A DNA stretch of 54,169 nucleotides, taken from Coriobacteriaceae bacterium AF08-21 (GTDB lineage: Bacteria; Actinomycetota; Coriobacteriia; Coriobacteriales; Coriobacteriaceae). The notes below the pieces were generated by a model. It was given only the letters and a program-made list of their open reading frames with translations, was not told where the DNA came from and did not search any database. Each line of letters begins with the position of its first letter. Within the stretch, counting starts at the first letter, position 1. Both the position numbers and the translations under genes were made by a program. Shown here in pieces: positions 25,372-33,789 of this stretch. The DNA lies in NCBI GenBank assembly GCA_027687465.1, contig JAQCQR010000016.1:1-54169 (forward strand), given 5' to 3'.

Positions 25372-26829
25372 ATGGATTACAAGATCACCGGCTACGAGCC
25401 CGCCCAGCTGTTCCATTTCTTTGAGGAGGTCAGCGCGATCCCCCGTGGGTCTGGCAACGAGAAGGGCATCAGCGATTTCCTGGTTGCGTTTGCCAAGGAG
25501 CGCGGCCTCGATGTGTACCAGGACGAGGTCTACAACGTCATCATTCGCAAGCCCGCTTCTGCCGGCGCCGAGAATGCTCCGACCGTGATGCTGCAGGGCC
25601 ACATCGATATGGTGTGCGACAAGTTGGGCTCTGTTGAGCACGACTTTACGACCGACGGTATCGACCTGGTCGTCAAGGACGGCGTCCTCACCGCTAACGG
25701 CACCACCCTGGGCGCCGACAACGGCATTGCTGTCGCTCTGATGCTTACCGTGCTCAACGACGATTCGATTGCTCATCCGGCCCTCGAGTGCGTGTTCACC
25801 ACCGACGAGGAGACCGGCCTGGTCGGCGCCGAGACGCTCGACAAGTCCCAGATCAGCGCCCGCACCATGATCAACCTCGATTCCGAGGAGGAGGGCGTGG
25901 CCACCGTCAGCTGCGCCGGCGGCGTCGTCGTTACCTACACCTGCCCGATCGTGCGCGAGCACAAGACCGGCAGCACCCTTACGCTCGAGATCTCTGGCCT
26001 GCTGGGTGGTCACTCCGGCGCCGACATCAACCTGGAGCGCGGCAACGGCAACCTCATCATGGCCCGCATCATCGACCGCTTGATGGTAGCCGGCGAGCCC
26101 GCCGTCGTCAGCTTTAACGGCGGCACTAAGGACAACGCCATCAACCGTGAGTGCAAGGCCGTTCTGGTCTACGCCGACCACGCTGCCGCCGAGGCAGCGG
26201 CGCAGATCGCAAAGGGCATCATCGCCGACGTCACTGCCGAGCTCGAGGTCTTCGACCCCGGCTTTACCTGCACCGTCGAGATTGCCGACGACGCCGAGGT
26301 CGAGGCCATGGACCAGAAGTCCGCGCTTGCCCTCATCCGCGCCCTGCGTCTTGCCCCTAACGGCGTGATTCGCCGCAACGTCGCCACCGACGGCTCCGTC
26401 GAGGTTTCCTCCAACATCGGTGTGGTTGCCACCTCTGACGACCAGGTCAAGATCATGCTGTCCCCGCGCTCCTCGATCACTTCGCTGCAGAACGAGTTCA
26501 AGGACCGCCTGCAGACGCTGGCCGATGTCTTGGGCTTCGACGCCAAGTTTGAGTTCGAGTATCCCGGCTGGAGCTATGCCGAGCATTCGCCGGTCCGCGA
26601 CATCTTTGTCGAGAGCTATCGCGAGCTCTTTGGCTCCGAGCTGCGCATCGAGTCCATTCACGCCGGCCTTGAGTGCGGCCTGTTTGCCGAGGCCCTGCAC
26701 GGCCTGGACGCCATCGCCGTGGGCCCGACGCTCTCCGATGTCCACACCCCGGACGAGAGCATGGAGCTCGCTTCTGCCGAGCGCTTCTATGAGCTGCTCA
26801 TCGACGTTCTCAAGCGCCTCGCTGCGTAA
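25372..26829 (+). CDS. pepD: cytosolic beta-alanyl-dipeptidase / PepD-type dipeptidase
   Basis: An M20-family zinc aminodipeptidase of the PepD (aminoacyl-histidine dipeptidase) type, acting in the cytoplasm on dipeptides. The 485 aa carry the metal-site motifs LQGHIDMVCDK, LGADNGIAVA and FTTDEETGLVGA, a lid domain, and the C-terminal HAGLECG. CAAGGAGG lies 6 nt before the ATG at 25372; the longer frame upstream has no support. It has its own terminator. Confidence 0.92.
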   Translation: MDYKITGYEPAQLFHFFEEVSAIPRGSGNEKGISDFLVAFAKERGLDVYQDEVYNVIIRKPASAGAENAPTVMLQGHIDMVCDKLGSVEHDFTTDGIDLVVKDGVLTANGTTLGADNGIAVALMLTVLNDDSIAHPALECVFTTDEETGLVGAETLDKSQISARTMINLDSEEEGVATVSCAGGVVVTYTCPIVREHKTGSTLTLEISGLLGGHSGADINLERGNGNLIMARIIDRLMVAGEPAVVSFNGGTKDNAINRECKAVLVYADHAAAEAAAQIAKGIIADVTAELEVFDPGFTCTVEIADDAEVEAMDQKSALALIRALRLAPNGVIRRNVATDGSVEVSSNIGVVATSDDQVKIMLSPRSSITSLQNEFKDRLQTLADVLGFDAKFEFEYPGWSYAEHSPVRDIFVESYRELFGSELRIESIHAGLECGLFAEALHGLDAIAVGPTLSDVHTPDESMELASAERFYELLIDVLKRLAA

Positions 26830-26884
26830 AGATTGCGCTAGCAGCAGTCCGAGCCACGTGCTAGCGGATTGCAAATGACATTAC

Positions 26885-26932
26885 GAGAGGGGACACCCGG
26901 TCTTTTGCGACAGGTGCCCCCTCTCTTCTTTT
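26885..26932 (+). terminator. terminator of pepD
   Basis: GAGAGGGGACACC and GGTGCCCCCTCTC pair with one mismatch and are followed by TTCTTTT. The gene on the other strand ends just beyond, so it may serve both. Confidence 0.75.
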
Positions 26933-26955
26933 GGGAAATGGCAAATTACGGACAC

Positions 26956-28260
26956 CTAGCCTATATCCGCCTTGATGAGGTCGAGGGTGCGCTGGCAGTT
27001 TTCGCGGACGGGGCCGAGCATATGCTCGCGCAGGTCCGCCATGCCGGGCAGGTCGGCGTATTCGTCCATGACCTCTTCCATGCAAATGGGTACCTCGTAG
27101 GCGAGGTCCATCATGGTCGCAAAGCAAAACTTCTCAGATAGCCCGGCATCGGTGAGCGCCGCCTCCAGTGCGGGGTCGCCCATACCGTGGTATCGGCGGA
27201 TGGCGCCTGGACCGATGCGCCCCACACGATTTTCGCCGCCAACGCTCATGGCAAGGCGCGCCCGGCGACGCATGCGCTCGTACGCCAAGCCCGAAGCGAC
27301 ATCGTACATTCGAGCCATCATGGCTGCGCCGTCGTTTCCAAGGAGCAGGGAATAGTTTTTCGCATGCGCATCCGGTGCGCCGATAATGGCGTTGAAGAAC
27401 AGTATCTGCGTAAACAGATACAGGTTAAGTTGATGGTGGCTCGTATTTACGAGGAGCTCTTGAATATCGCGGGCGGTCGGGCCGCCGTCTGCCGTGTACT
27501 TTTGGGCGGGCATCACCCCAAGTGCCTGACAGAGGTCTTCTTGATGTAGGCGCCTGATCGTTCCGTCTTCGACTTTCACGCGGTCATAGCGCTCAACAAT
27601 GAGGGCAGGTTCGTCCTCAAACACACGATATTCGACGTTTGCCGTTGCGATACCGGCGCGCTGGGCGCTTTTCATGCAGACAAACTCATTGAGAGCCTCG
27701 AGTTTAAATCCGATAACGCCATTTTTGAAAATATGCGTCGTGGGCGAGGAGCCTATGCATTCGCACCAGCGGCCGTTTGTGAACGCGAGCGCGAATTTGC
27801 CCTGGTTGCCTCCGAGTGACCAACTTTCATCTAGACCCATCCACGATGCATCGCGGTCATCTCTGATCGACTTGAGACGGAGAGCAATCTCGTGGTCGTC
27901 TATAGGGCGGTATTCGCCGGCGCGATGCAGGACGGCGTCGGCATCTTCTTCGGCACAAAACTGCACTCCGCCCGGACAGTCGAGTCCGATATGGCTGAGC
28001 AACGCAACGGGGTTGTTGGGCCTAACGTCGAATTCGGTGGCAATCGCTTTTCGTTGGTCCTCGCTGTCGGGTAGAAGGCCAAACAGGTACGGATTCATGA
28101 CCTGTTGTCCGTATGTGCGATTCGATACGGGTATGTTGGTCGATAGGGCTGGCCCGTCATAGTCATGATCGTAGGTAAAGCTGATAAGACCGTTCTCATC
28201 TTGCGTGAGCGTTCCCGCAGGTACGCCGCAAATAATGGTCCGAAGTGATGTTCTGGCCAT
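26956..28260 (-). CDS. hipA: HipA-type toxin kinase
   Basis: A serine/threonine kinase toxin of the HipA family, which in E. coli phosphorylates glutamyl-tRNA synthetase and causes persistence. The 434 aa show the N-terminal HipA domain and the SLGGNQGK loop at 148-155, which contains the regulatory serine region. The catalytic GAPDAHAKN has D297, and the metal-binding YDVASGLAY has D320. It lies 3 nt after its antitoxin gene on the same message. All key residues are present, so it should be active. Confidence 0.88.
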   Translation of the reverse strand: MARTSLRTIICGVPAGTLTQDENGLISFTYDHDYDGPALSTNIPVSNRTYGQQVMNPYLFGLLPDSEDQRKAIATEFDVRPNNPVALLSHIGLDCPGGVQFCAEEDADAVLHRAGEYRPIDDHEIALRLKSIRDDRDASWMGLDESWSLGGNQGKFALAFTNGRWCECIGSSPTTHIFKNGVIGFKLEALNEFVCMKSAQRAGIATANVEYRVFEDEPALIVERYDRVKVEDGTIRRLHQEDLCQALGVMPAQKYTADGGPTARDIQELLVNTSHHQLNLYLFTQILFFNAIIGAPDAHAKNYSLLLGNDGAAMMARMYDVASGLAYERMRRRARLAMSVGGENRVGRIGPGAIRRYHGMGDPALEAALTDAGLSEKFCFATMMDLAYEVPICMEEVMDEYADLPGMADLREHMLGPVRENCQRTLDLIKADIG

Positions 28261-28263
28261 TGG

Positions 28264-28734
28264 CTATTTTCCTTCGGGCTTGGTTTGGTTAGATGCGTTT
28301 GCGGCAATCGAGACTCCGAGATTGGACATGGCGAAATCGGCGAAGACCTCGTCGTAGAGTGCGGATGTAAAGGGGGCATCTGCAAGAGCCGGAATGGGGG
28401 TACTACGACGGTTGCGATGATGAGGACGTTGAGTGTGATGGCGCCTGGGGATGCTGCGAGGCAGCGGATTGGCATGCGGCGCGTCGACTGGTCGCTCGTT
28501 TTTCGCTTCGCCGATATCCCCTTGAGCGGCGAGTGCCAGTCCAAGAGCATTGAAAATCGTCAGCAACTTGTCGAGTCGAATGCCGGTGGCGTCGCCCAGC
28601 TCGAGCGATGCGAGCAGGCGCTCCGAAACACCGGCCTTTTTAGCGAGGGTCGCACGGGTGATTCCCTGCGCCTCGCGTGCCTGGCGCACGTAGATGCCAG
28701 CTTGGCGCGGTGTGGTGATGGGAAGGGTATCCAC
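28264..28734 (-). CDS. hipB: HipB-type antitoxin, XRE family
   Basis: A 156-aa protein with a Cro/C1 HTH at residues ~12-68 (YVRQAREAQGITRATLAKKAGVSERLLASLELG). The C-terminal ~80 residues, rich in His and Pro, are longer than in the E. coli protein and unassigned. It precedes hipA and should neutralise it and repress the promoter through the 16-bp palindrome just upstream. Confidence 0.85.
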   Translation of the reverse strand: MDTLPITTPRQAGIYVRQAREAQGITRATLAKKAGVSERLLASLELGDATGIRLDKLLTIFNALGLALAAQGDIGEAKNERPVDAPHANPLPRSIPRRHHTQRPHHRNRRSTPIPALADAPFTSALYDEVFADFAMSNLGVSIAANASNQTKPEGK

Positions 28735-28748
28735 GGCGATCTCCTAAC

Positions 28749-28819
28749 GTGCAGACTTTTGCATATCAGTATGACATGCAAAAGTCTGCACGAAAAGGCC
28801 TCATGCAAAACTCTGCAGA
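28749..28819 (-). promoter_or_regulatory. hipBA operator
   Basis: GTGCAGACTTTTGCAT (28749-28764) and its exact complement (28776-28791) form a 16-bp inverted repeat with an 11-nt spacer, starting 15 nt upstream of hipB. A third, two-mismatch half-site, ATGCAAAACTCTGCAG, lies at 28804-28819. Such an array fits cooperative binding of HipB or HipBA. Confidence 0.75.
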
Positions 28820-28857
28820 GGCCTCTATGTTGACGTTGAGCTTATGAGAGGCGTTTT

Positions 28858-29436
28858 TTATATCGCGAGAATCCCCAGATGCTCAAGCAAAATCTTAAGC
28901 CCAATGAGGATGAGCACGACGCCACCCACGATGGTGGCGGATTTTTCGTAGCGCGCGCCAAAGGTGTGGCCGATCGCTACGCCGGCGACGGAGAAGATAA
29001 ACGTTACGACGCCGATAAGCGATACAGCGGGAACGATGTCAACCGAGAGCGCGGCAAATGAGATGCCCACGGCTAAGGCGTCGATTGAGGTGGCGATGGC
29101 GAGGATCAGGTACTCGCCCAGGTCAATCTTTTCGGCATCCTTGCCGCCGCCTTCATCCTCGTCCTCGGTAAAGGCCTCCCACAGCATTTTGCCGCCGATG
29201 AAGGCGAGCAGGATAAAGGCGATCCAGTGGTCGATGGGGCCGATGATGCCCATAAACTGGCTGCCAAGCGCCCATCCGATTACGGGCATGCCGGCCTGAA
29301 AGCCGCCAAAGAACAGGCCGAGCACTACGGCGACCTTAAGGTTGATCTTTTTCATGCCGAGACCCTTGCAGATGGAAACGGCAAAGGCGTCCATCGAAAG
29401 GCCAACGGCGAGCAGCACGAGCTCGGCGAGTCCCAT
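28858..29436 (-). CDS. mntP: manganese efflux pump MntP
   Basis: A six-helix inner-membrane Mn(II) exporter of 192 aa, with two internal repeats carrying the conserved acidic helices (SMDAFAVSICKG and TSIDALAVGISFA). A charged central loop, EDEDEGGGKDAEK, lies between them. The start at 29436 is chosen because GGGAG sits 7 nt upstream and it matches the family; the longer open frame reads through the riboswitch. It is controlled by the yybP-ykoY element upstream. Confidence 0.93.
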   Translation of the reverse strand: MGLAELVLLAVGLSMDAFAVSICKGLGMKKINLKVAVVLGLFFGGFQAGMPVIGWALGSQFMGIIGPIDHWIAFILLAFIGGKMLWEAFTEDEDEGGGKDAEKIDLGEYLILAIATSIDALAVGISFAALSVDIVPAVSLIGVVTFIFSVAGVAIGHTFGARYEKSATIVGGVVLILIGLKILLEHLGILAI

Positions 29437-29489
29437 AGTCTGGCTCCCTCTCTGCGGGCGAACCCGCGTGTACTTCTGGCAGGGGAGCA

Positions 29490-29630
29490 ACAAAAAAGAC
29501 CCGTGGCGTACGCGTTGCGCGCACAGCCACGAGTCTCGTTCATTAAGGCAAGCCAGGCCGCATCGGCCAGTGTGTTGACTTACCGCGCCACCGGAGGCGA
29601 ATCCGGTCACGCGACTACTCCCTCATTTAT
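29490..29630 (-). promoter_or_regulatory. yybP-ykoY manganese riboswitch
   Basis: The minus-strand leader of mntP carries the two hallmark blocks of the Mn(II) riboswitch: GAGGGAGTAGTCGCG near 29613-29625 and GAACGAGACTCGTGG near 29528-29541. Two GC-rich arms lie between them. The second block overlaps a terminator stem, so Mn binding can switch read-through into mntP on. Confidence 0.88.
29492..29535 (-). terminator. riboswitch-controlled terminator of mntP
   Basis: GACTCGTGGC and GCCACGGGTC (minus strand) form a 10-bp stem followed by TTTTTTG. Its 5' arm is shared with the riboswitch's conserved GAGAC block. Confidence 0.85.
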
Positions 29631-29784
29631 GCGAATCCCGATGCTACCACATAAGCAGCCCATTTGGGTTGGGCTCTCAGCTGTGTTCGCTCATTCTGTA
29701 AGCATCGTATTTCGCAAGCGCCGCGGGGACAAACCGTGAGAAACTATTTAGCGTTTATGGAGCGTATACGATGGGAGCGATGCC

Positions 29785-30852
29785 TTGGATAAGAACGAGC
29801 TGCAAAAGCGTATGGAACAGGCCATCCGCCTGACGGCACCTGGTCAGCCGATCCGCACCGCCCTCGACATGATCATCGCCGGTCACCTGGGCGCCCTTAT
29901 CTGCGTCGGCGACACCGAAAACGTGCTCGCTGCCGGTAACGACGGCTTCCCGCTCAACATTTCGTTCACCTCGAACCGTCTGTTCGAGCTCTCCAAGATG
30001 GACGGTGCCATCGTCATCGACGGCGACCTCACCCAGATCCTGCGCGCCAACTTCCACCTCAATCCCGATCCCTCACTTGCCACGAGCGAGACGGGCATGC
30101 GTCACCGCACCGCCGCTCGCATGTCGGTGCTCACCGATGCCATCGTGATCTCGGTCTCGGCCCGTCGTGCCGTCGTTAACGTGTACGTTCACGGCAAGAG
30201 CTACGAGATCCAGCCCGTCACCACCATCATGAGCTCGGTCAACCAGCTCGTCGCCACGCTCCAGACCACCCGTCAGTCGCTCGACCGCTCCCTGCTGCGC
30301 CTGACGGCCCTCGAGCTCGACGACTACGTTACGCTCGCCGACATCACTGGCATCTTCTCGAGTTTCGAGATCATGCAGCAGGCAAAGACCGAGCTTAAGG
30401 ATTGCATCGTCAAGCTGGGCAACCAGGGCAAGCTCGTGCAGATGCAGCTCGAGCAGCTCGCCGGCTCCAGTATGGATACCGAGTACGACCTGATGATTCG
30501 CGACTACGCGAGCGATTCCTCCGAGGCAAACGCCGAGAAGATTCGCGCTGAGCTCGCTCGCATGACGCCTAAGGACTTGTCCGACCCGCAGCATGTGGCG
30601 GCGGTTCTGGGCTACGACGACCTGGACGAGGACTCCGTCATGACGCCGTTGGGCCTGCGCACGCTTTCGCGCGTGTCCGTCGTGCGCGACGGCGTGGCCG
30701 AGAAGATTGTCGACGAGTACGGCTCGCTGCAGGAGCTCATGGATGACATCAGCGAGGACCCGGAGCGCCTGGGCGACTTTGGCGTCAACAACCCTGCCAT
30801 TCTTGCGGACTCGCTGTACCGCATGAAGGGCACCAAACAGGGGAACGCATAA
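29785..30852 (+). CDS. disA: DNA integrity scanning protein, diadenylate cyclase
   Basis: Makes cyclic di-AMP and scans DNA for branched structures. The N-terminal DAC domain carries DGA at 73-75 and RHRT at 106-109. A helical spine follows, and the C-terminal helix-hairpin-helix DNA-binding domain includes GLRTLSRVS. The 355 aa are full length. The start is TTG with GGGAG 7 nt upstream; no ATG is in frame nearby. Its stop codon overlaps the ispD start by one base, so disA heads the disA-ispD-ispF-cysS run. Confidence 0.94.
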   Translation: MDKNELQKRMEQAIRLTAPGQPIRTALDMIIAGHLGALICVGDTENVLAAGNDGFPLNISFTSNRLFELSKMDGAIVIDGDLTQILRANFHLNPDPSLATSETGMRHRTAARMSVLTDAIVISVSARRAVVNVYVHGKSYEIQPVTTIMSSVNQLVATLQTTRQSLDRSLLRLTALELDDYVTLADITGIFSSFEIMQQAKTELKDCIVKLGNQGKLVQMQLEQLAGSSMDTEYDLMIRDYASDSSEANAEKIRAELARMTPKDLSDPQHVAAVLGYDDLDEDSVMTPLGLRTLSRVSVVRDGVAEKIVDEYGSLQELMDDISEDPERLGDFGVNNPAILADSLYRMKGTKQGNA

Positions 30853-31580
30853 TGGCGCCCGTATGCGCCGTGGTCGTTGCCGGCGGCAGCGGCCAGCGCT
30901 TTGGAAATCCCGGCGGCAAGCAGCTCGTTAACGTGGCGGGCCGTCCGCTTATGAGCTGGTCCATCCGTGCGTTCGATCGCAGTGACAAGGTCGGCCACAT
31001 CGTGGTGGTGTGTCCTGTCGAGCGCCGTGCCGAGATGCGCCGCCTGGCCATCGACCCGTTTGACTATGACACGCCCATCAGCTTTGCCGATGCCGGCAAT
31101 ACCCGTCAGGATTCCACCCGTGCCGGCGTGCATGCGGTTCCGGCAGGCTTTGAATACGTCGCCATTCACGATGGCGCTCGTCCGCTCATTACGACTGAGG
31201 CCATCGACCATGCTATCGACGTGCTCGTGAGCGACCGTGCCCTCGATGGTGTCGTGTGCGGACAGCCCGCCATCGACACACTCAAGATTGTCGATGGCGA
31301 CAACATCGTCGAGACGCCGCCACGCGAGCTGTACTGGGCCGCGCAGACGCCGCAGATCTTTAGTGTCGACGCCATGAAGCGCGCCCATGCCGCAGCGATT
31401 GCCGAGGGCTTTATCGGCACGGACGATTCGTCGCTGGTCGAGCGCATGGGTGGGCGTGTCCGCTGCGTCCAGAGCCCACGCGACAACCTTAAGGTGACGG
31501 TACCCGAGGACTTGCGTCCCGTAACCGCGATTCTGCTCGGTCGCATGGCCGAGGGAGAGGACCTTCCCCATGTTCAGTAA
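30852..31580 (+). CDS. ispD: 2-C-methyl-D-erythritol 4-phosphate cytidylyltransferase
   Basis: The third step of the MEP isoprenoid pathway, forming CDP-methylerythritol. The 242-aa protein begins with the CTP-binding loop AVVVAGGSGQRFG and carries HDGARPL in the middle. Its ATG overlaps the disA stop, and its end overlaps ispF by 11 nt, so all three are translationally coupled. Confidence 0.95.
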   Translation: MAPVCAVVVAGGSGQRFGNPGGKQLVNVAGRPLMSWSIRAFDRSDKVGHIVVVCPVERRAEMRRLAIDPFDYDTPISFADAGNTRQDSTRAGVHAVPAGFEYVAIHDGARPLITTEAIDHAIDVLVSDRALDGVVCGQPAIDTLKIVDGDNIVETPPRELYWAAQTPQIFSVDAMKRAHAAAIAEGFIGTDDSSLVERMGGRVRCVQSPRDNLKVTVPEDLRPVTAILLGRMAEGEDLPHVQ

Positions 31581-32064
31581 CCTGCGCATTGGCCACGGCT
31601 ACGACGTCCACCGTTTGGTGGAGGGGCGTCGATGTATTATCGGCGGGGTCGACATTCCCTACGAGCGCGGTCTGCTGGGCCACTCGGATGCCGATGTGCT
31701 CGCGCACGCGCTGGCCGACGCTATTTTGGGCGCCTGCCGCGGGGGAGACATCGGCAAACTGTTCCCCGACACCGATCCTGCCTATGAGGGCGCCGACTCG
31801 ATGGTGCTGCTTGCCCGTGTGATGGACTATGTGCGCGAGCTGGGCTTTGAGTTTGTCGATGCCGACTGCACCATTGCCTGCCAGCAGCCCAAAATCACCC
31901 CGCACCGCGATGCCATGCGCGCCAACCTTGCCCATGCTCTGGGCGTTGACGTCGAAAACGTGGGCGTCGCCGCCACTACGACCGAAAAGCTCGGCTGGGA
32001 AGGCCAGGGCGAGGGGATCGGCGCCTGGGCCGTCTGCCTGCTACAGAAAACCGTTAAGGAGTAA
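31570..32064 (+). CDS. ispF: 2-C-methyl-D-erythritol 2,4-cyclodiphosphate synthase
   Basis: The fifth step of the MEP pathway. The 164-aa protein has the zinc-site start RIGHGYDVHRL, the HSDADVLAHALADA block and the C-terminal TTTEKLGWEGQGEGI. It overlaps ispD, and cysS follows after 3 nt. Linked ispD-ispF genes are common, and here ispE is elsewhere in the same window. Confidence 0.95.
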   Translation: MFSNLRIGHGYDVHRLVEGRRCIIGGVDIPYERGLLGHSDADVLAHALADAILGACRGGDIGKLFPDTDPAYEGADSMVLLARVMDYVRELGFEFVDADCTIACQQPKITPHRDAMRANLAHALGVDVENVGVAATTTEKLGWEGQGEGIGAWAVCLLQKTVKE

Positions 32065-32067
32065 CGA

Positions 32068-33534
32068 ATGCGTATCTACAACAGCGCTACCCATAAAAAG
32101 GAAGAGTTCCAGCCCATCGAGTCCGGCAAGGTCCGCATGTATGTGTGCGGCCCCACGGTCTACGACAACATCCACATCGGCAACGCCCGCACGTTCATCA
32201 GCTTCGATGTGATTCGTCGCTGGCTCATCGCGAGCGGCTACGAGGTTACGTTCGCCCAGAACCTCACCGATGTCGACGACAAGATCATCAAGCGCGCCAA
32301 CGAGCAGGGCCGTACGGCTGCCGAGGTCGCGACGGAGTTCTCCGATAAGTTCATCGGCGTCATGCGCGCCGCCAACGTGCTCGACCCGGATGTGCGTCCC
32401 CGCGCCACCAAGGAGATCGGCCCCATGATCGCCATGATCAAGACGCTTATCGAGCAGGGCCACGCTTACGCAGCCGATAACGGCGATGTGTACTTTGCCG
32501 TGCGCAGCGATCCCAACTACGGCCAGGTCTCGGGCCGCAACATCGACGACCTTATGGTTGGCGCGCGCATCGAGGAGAACGAGGACAAGAACGACCCGCT
32601 CGACTTTGCCCTGTGGAAGGCCGCCAAGCCCGGCGAGCCCAGCTGGCCGAGCCCCTGGGGCGAGGGCCGTCCTGGCTGGCACACCGAGTGCGCCGCCATG
32701 GTGCACCGCTACCTGGGCACCCCGATCGACATCCACGGCGGTGGCTCCGACCTTGCCTTCCCGCATCACGAGAACGAGTGCGCCCAGGCCACCTGTGCCT
32801 GGCACCAGGGCTTCTCCAACACCTGGATGCACACGGGCATGCTGCTGGTTGACGGCGAGAAGATGTCCAAGTCGCTCGGCAACTTCTTTACGCTGACCGA
32901 GGTCCTCGAGCAGCACTCCGCTGCCGCCCTGCGCCTGTTGATGCTGCAGACGAGCTATCGCTCGCCGCTCGACTTTTCTTGGGAGCGCCTGGAGGGTGCC
33001 GAGAACTCGCTCACGCGTATCGCCGGTACGGTCGAGAACCTGCGCTGGGCTGCAAGCCACGCGACGGCCGACGCCGATAAGGCTGCCGCCGAGGCATTTG
33101 TCGCCAAGGCCGCCGAGACTCGCGCCGCCTTTAAGGAGTGCATGGACGACGACTTTAACACCGCCGGTGCCATGGGTGCCGTCTTTGGCTTTGTCACCGA
33201 GTGCAATCAGTATCTGGAGCAGGCGGGCGATGCTGCCGACAAGGCCGCAGTCTTGGCTGCCGCCGATACGCTGACCGAGCTGCTCGATACGTTTGGCGTC
33301 GAGCTTCCCGAGCCCAAGGTCGAGCTGCCGCTGGGACTGCTGGGCGTTGCCGCCGGTCTGGTTGCCTACACGGGTGACGATGTGGACGAGGCTGCTGCCA
33401 AGATTCTCGAGGCTCGCGCCGAGGCCCGCGCCGCCAAGAACTGGGATCTGGCCGATGCCATCCGTGACCAGCTCAAGGACCTCGGGCTGACGATCGAAGA
33501 TACCGCCGCCGGCACCCGTATCAAATCTCTCTAA
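32068..33534 (+). CDS. cysS: cysteinyl-tRNA synthetase
   Basis: Charges tRNA-Cys. A class I enzyme of 488 aa: zinc-binding C27 in VCGPTVYDNIHIGNA, the HIGH-type motif HIGN at 36-39, KMSKSLGNF at about 266, and the helical anticodon-binding C terminus. GGAGTAACG precedes the ATG. No T-box was seen upstream, which fits its position inside an operon. The segment after it (33535-33789) holds two structured repeats and no gene. Confidence 0.96.
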   Translation: MRIYNSATHKKEEFQPIESGKVRMYVCGPTVYDNIHIGNARTFISFDVIRRWLIASGYEVTFAQNLTDVDDKIIKRANEQGRTAAEVATEFSDKFIGVMRAANVLDPDVRPRATKEIGPMIAMIKTLIEQGHAYAADNGDVYFAVRSDPNYGQVSGRNIDDLMVGARIEENEDKNDPLDFALWKAAKPGEPSWPSPWGEGRPGWHTECAAMVHRYLGTPIDIHGGGSDLAFPHHENECAQATCAWHQGFSNTWMHTGMLLVDGEKMSKSLGNFFTLTEVLEQHSAAALRLLMLQTSYRSPLDFSWERLEGAENSLTRIAGTVENLRWAASHATADADKAAAEAFVAKAAETRAAFKECMDDDFNTAGAMGAVFGFVTECNQYLEQAGDAADKAAVLAAADTLTELLDTFGVELPEPKVELPLGLLGVAAGLVAYTGDDVDEAAAKILEARAEARAAKNWDLADAIRDQLKDLGLTIEDTAAGTRIKSL

Positions 33535-33540
33535 TCCCTG

Positions 33541-33642
33541 CGGGTTTCCCAGGCACCCGACCTTGCCGTTCAAACCGTCGCTCGCGTACTCAAGTACGTG
33601 TCGCTCCTCTTTCACGGTAATCTTGGGCACTTGGAAAACCCG
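33541..33642. repeat. ~100-nt structured hairpin element, copy A
   Basis: The outer arms CGGGTTTCCCAGG and CCTTGG-type sequence ending AAAACCCG pair with a few mismatches. Inside are TTGCCGT/ACGGTAA and then CGCGTACT/AGTACGTG. The core (ACCTTGCCGTTCAA ... CTCCTCTTTCACGGTAATCT) aligns with copy B base for base except where stems change together. Confidence 0.65.
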
Positions 33643-33643
33643 T

Positions 33644-33748
33644 ACCGACCGCCCGAGCCACGGCACCTTGCCTTTCAATCGTCGGGCATGACCTCAAGGT
33701 CTATGCCCTCCTCTTTCAAGGCAATCTGACGCACCTCGGGCGGTCGGT
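33644..33748. repeat. ~105-nt structured hairpin element, copy B
   Basis: Perfect 14-bp outer arms, ACCGACCGCCCGAG (33644-33657) and CTCGGGCGGTCGGT (33735-33748). Inside are TTGCCTT/AAGGCAA and GGGCATGACCT/AGGTCTATGCCC. It follows copy A by one base. The outer stem shares nothing with that of copy A, although the inner loops are the same. Confidence 0.7.
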
Positions 33749-33789
33749 CTATTTGTTTCGTTTGATAGTTGTATTTAGGAGGTCGCTTT

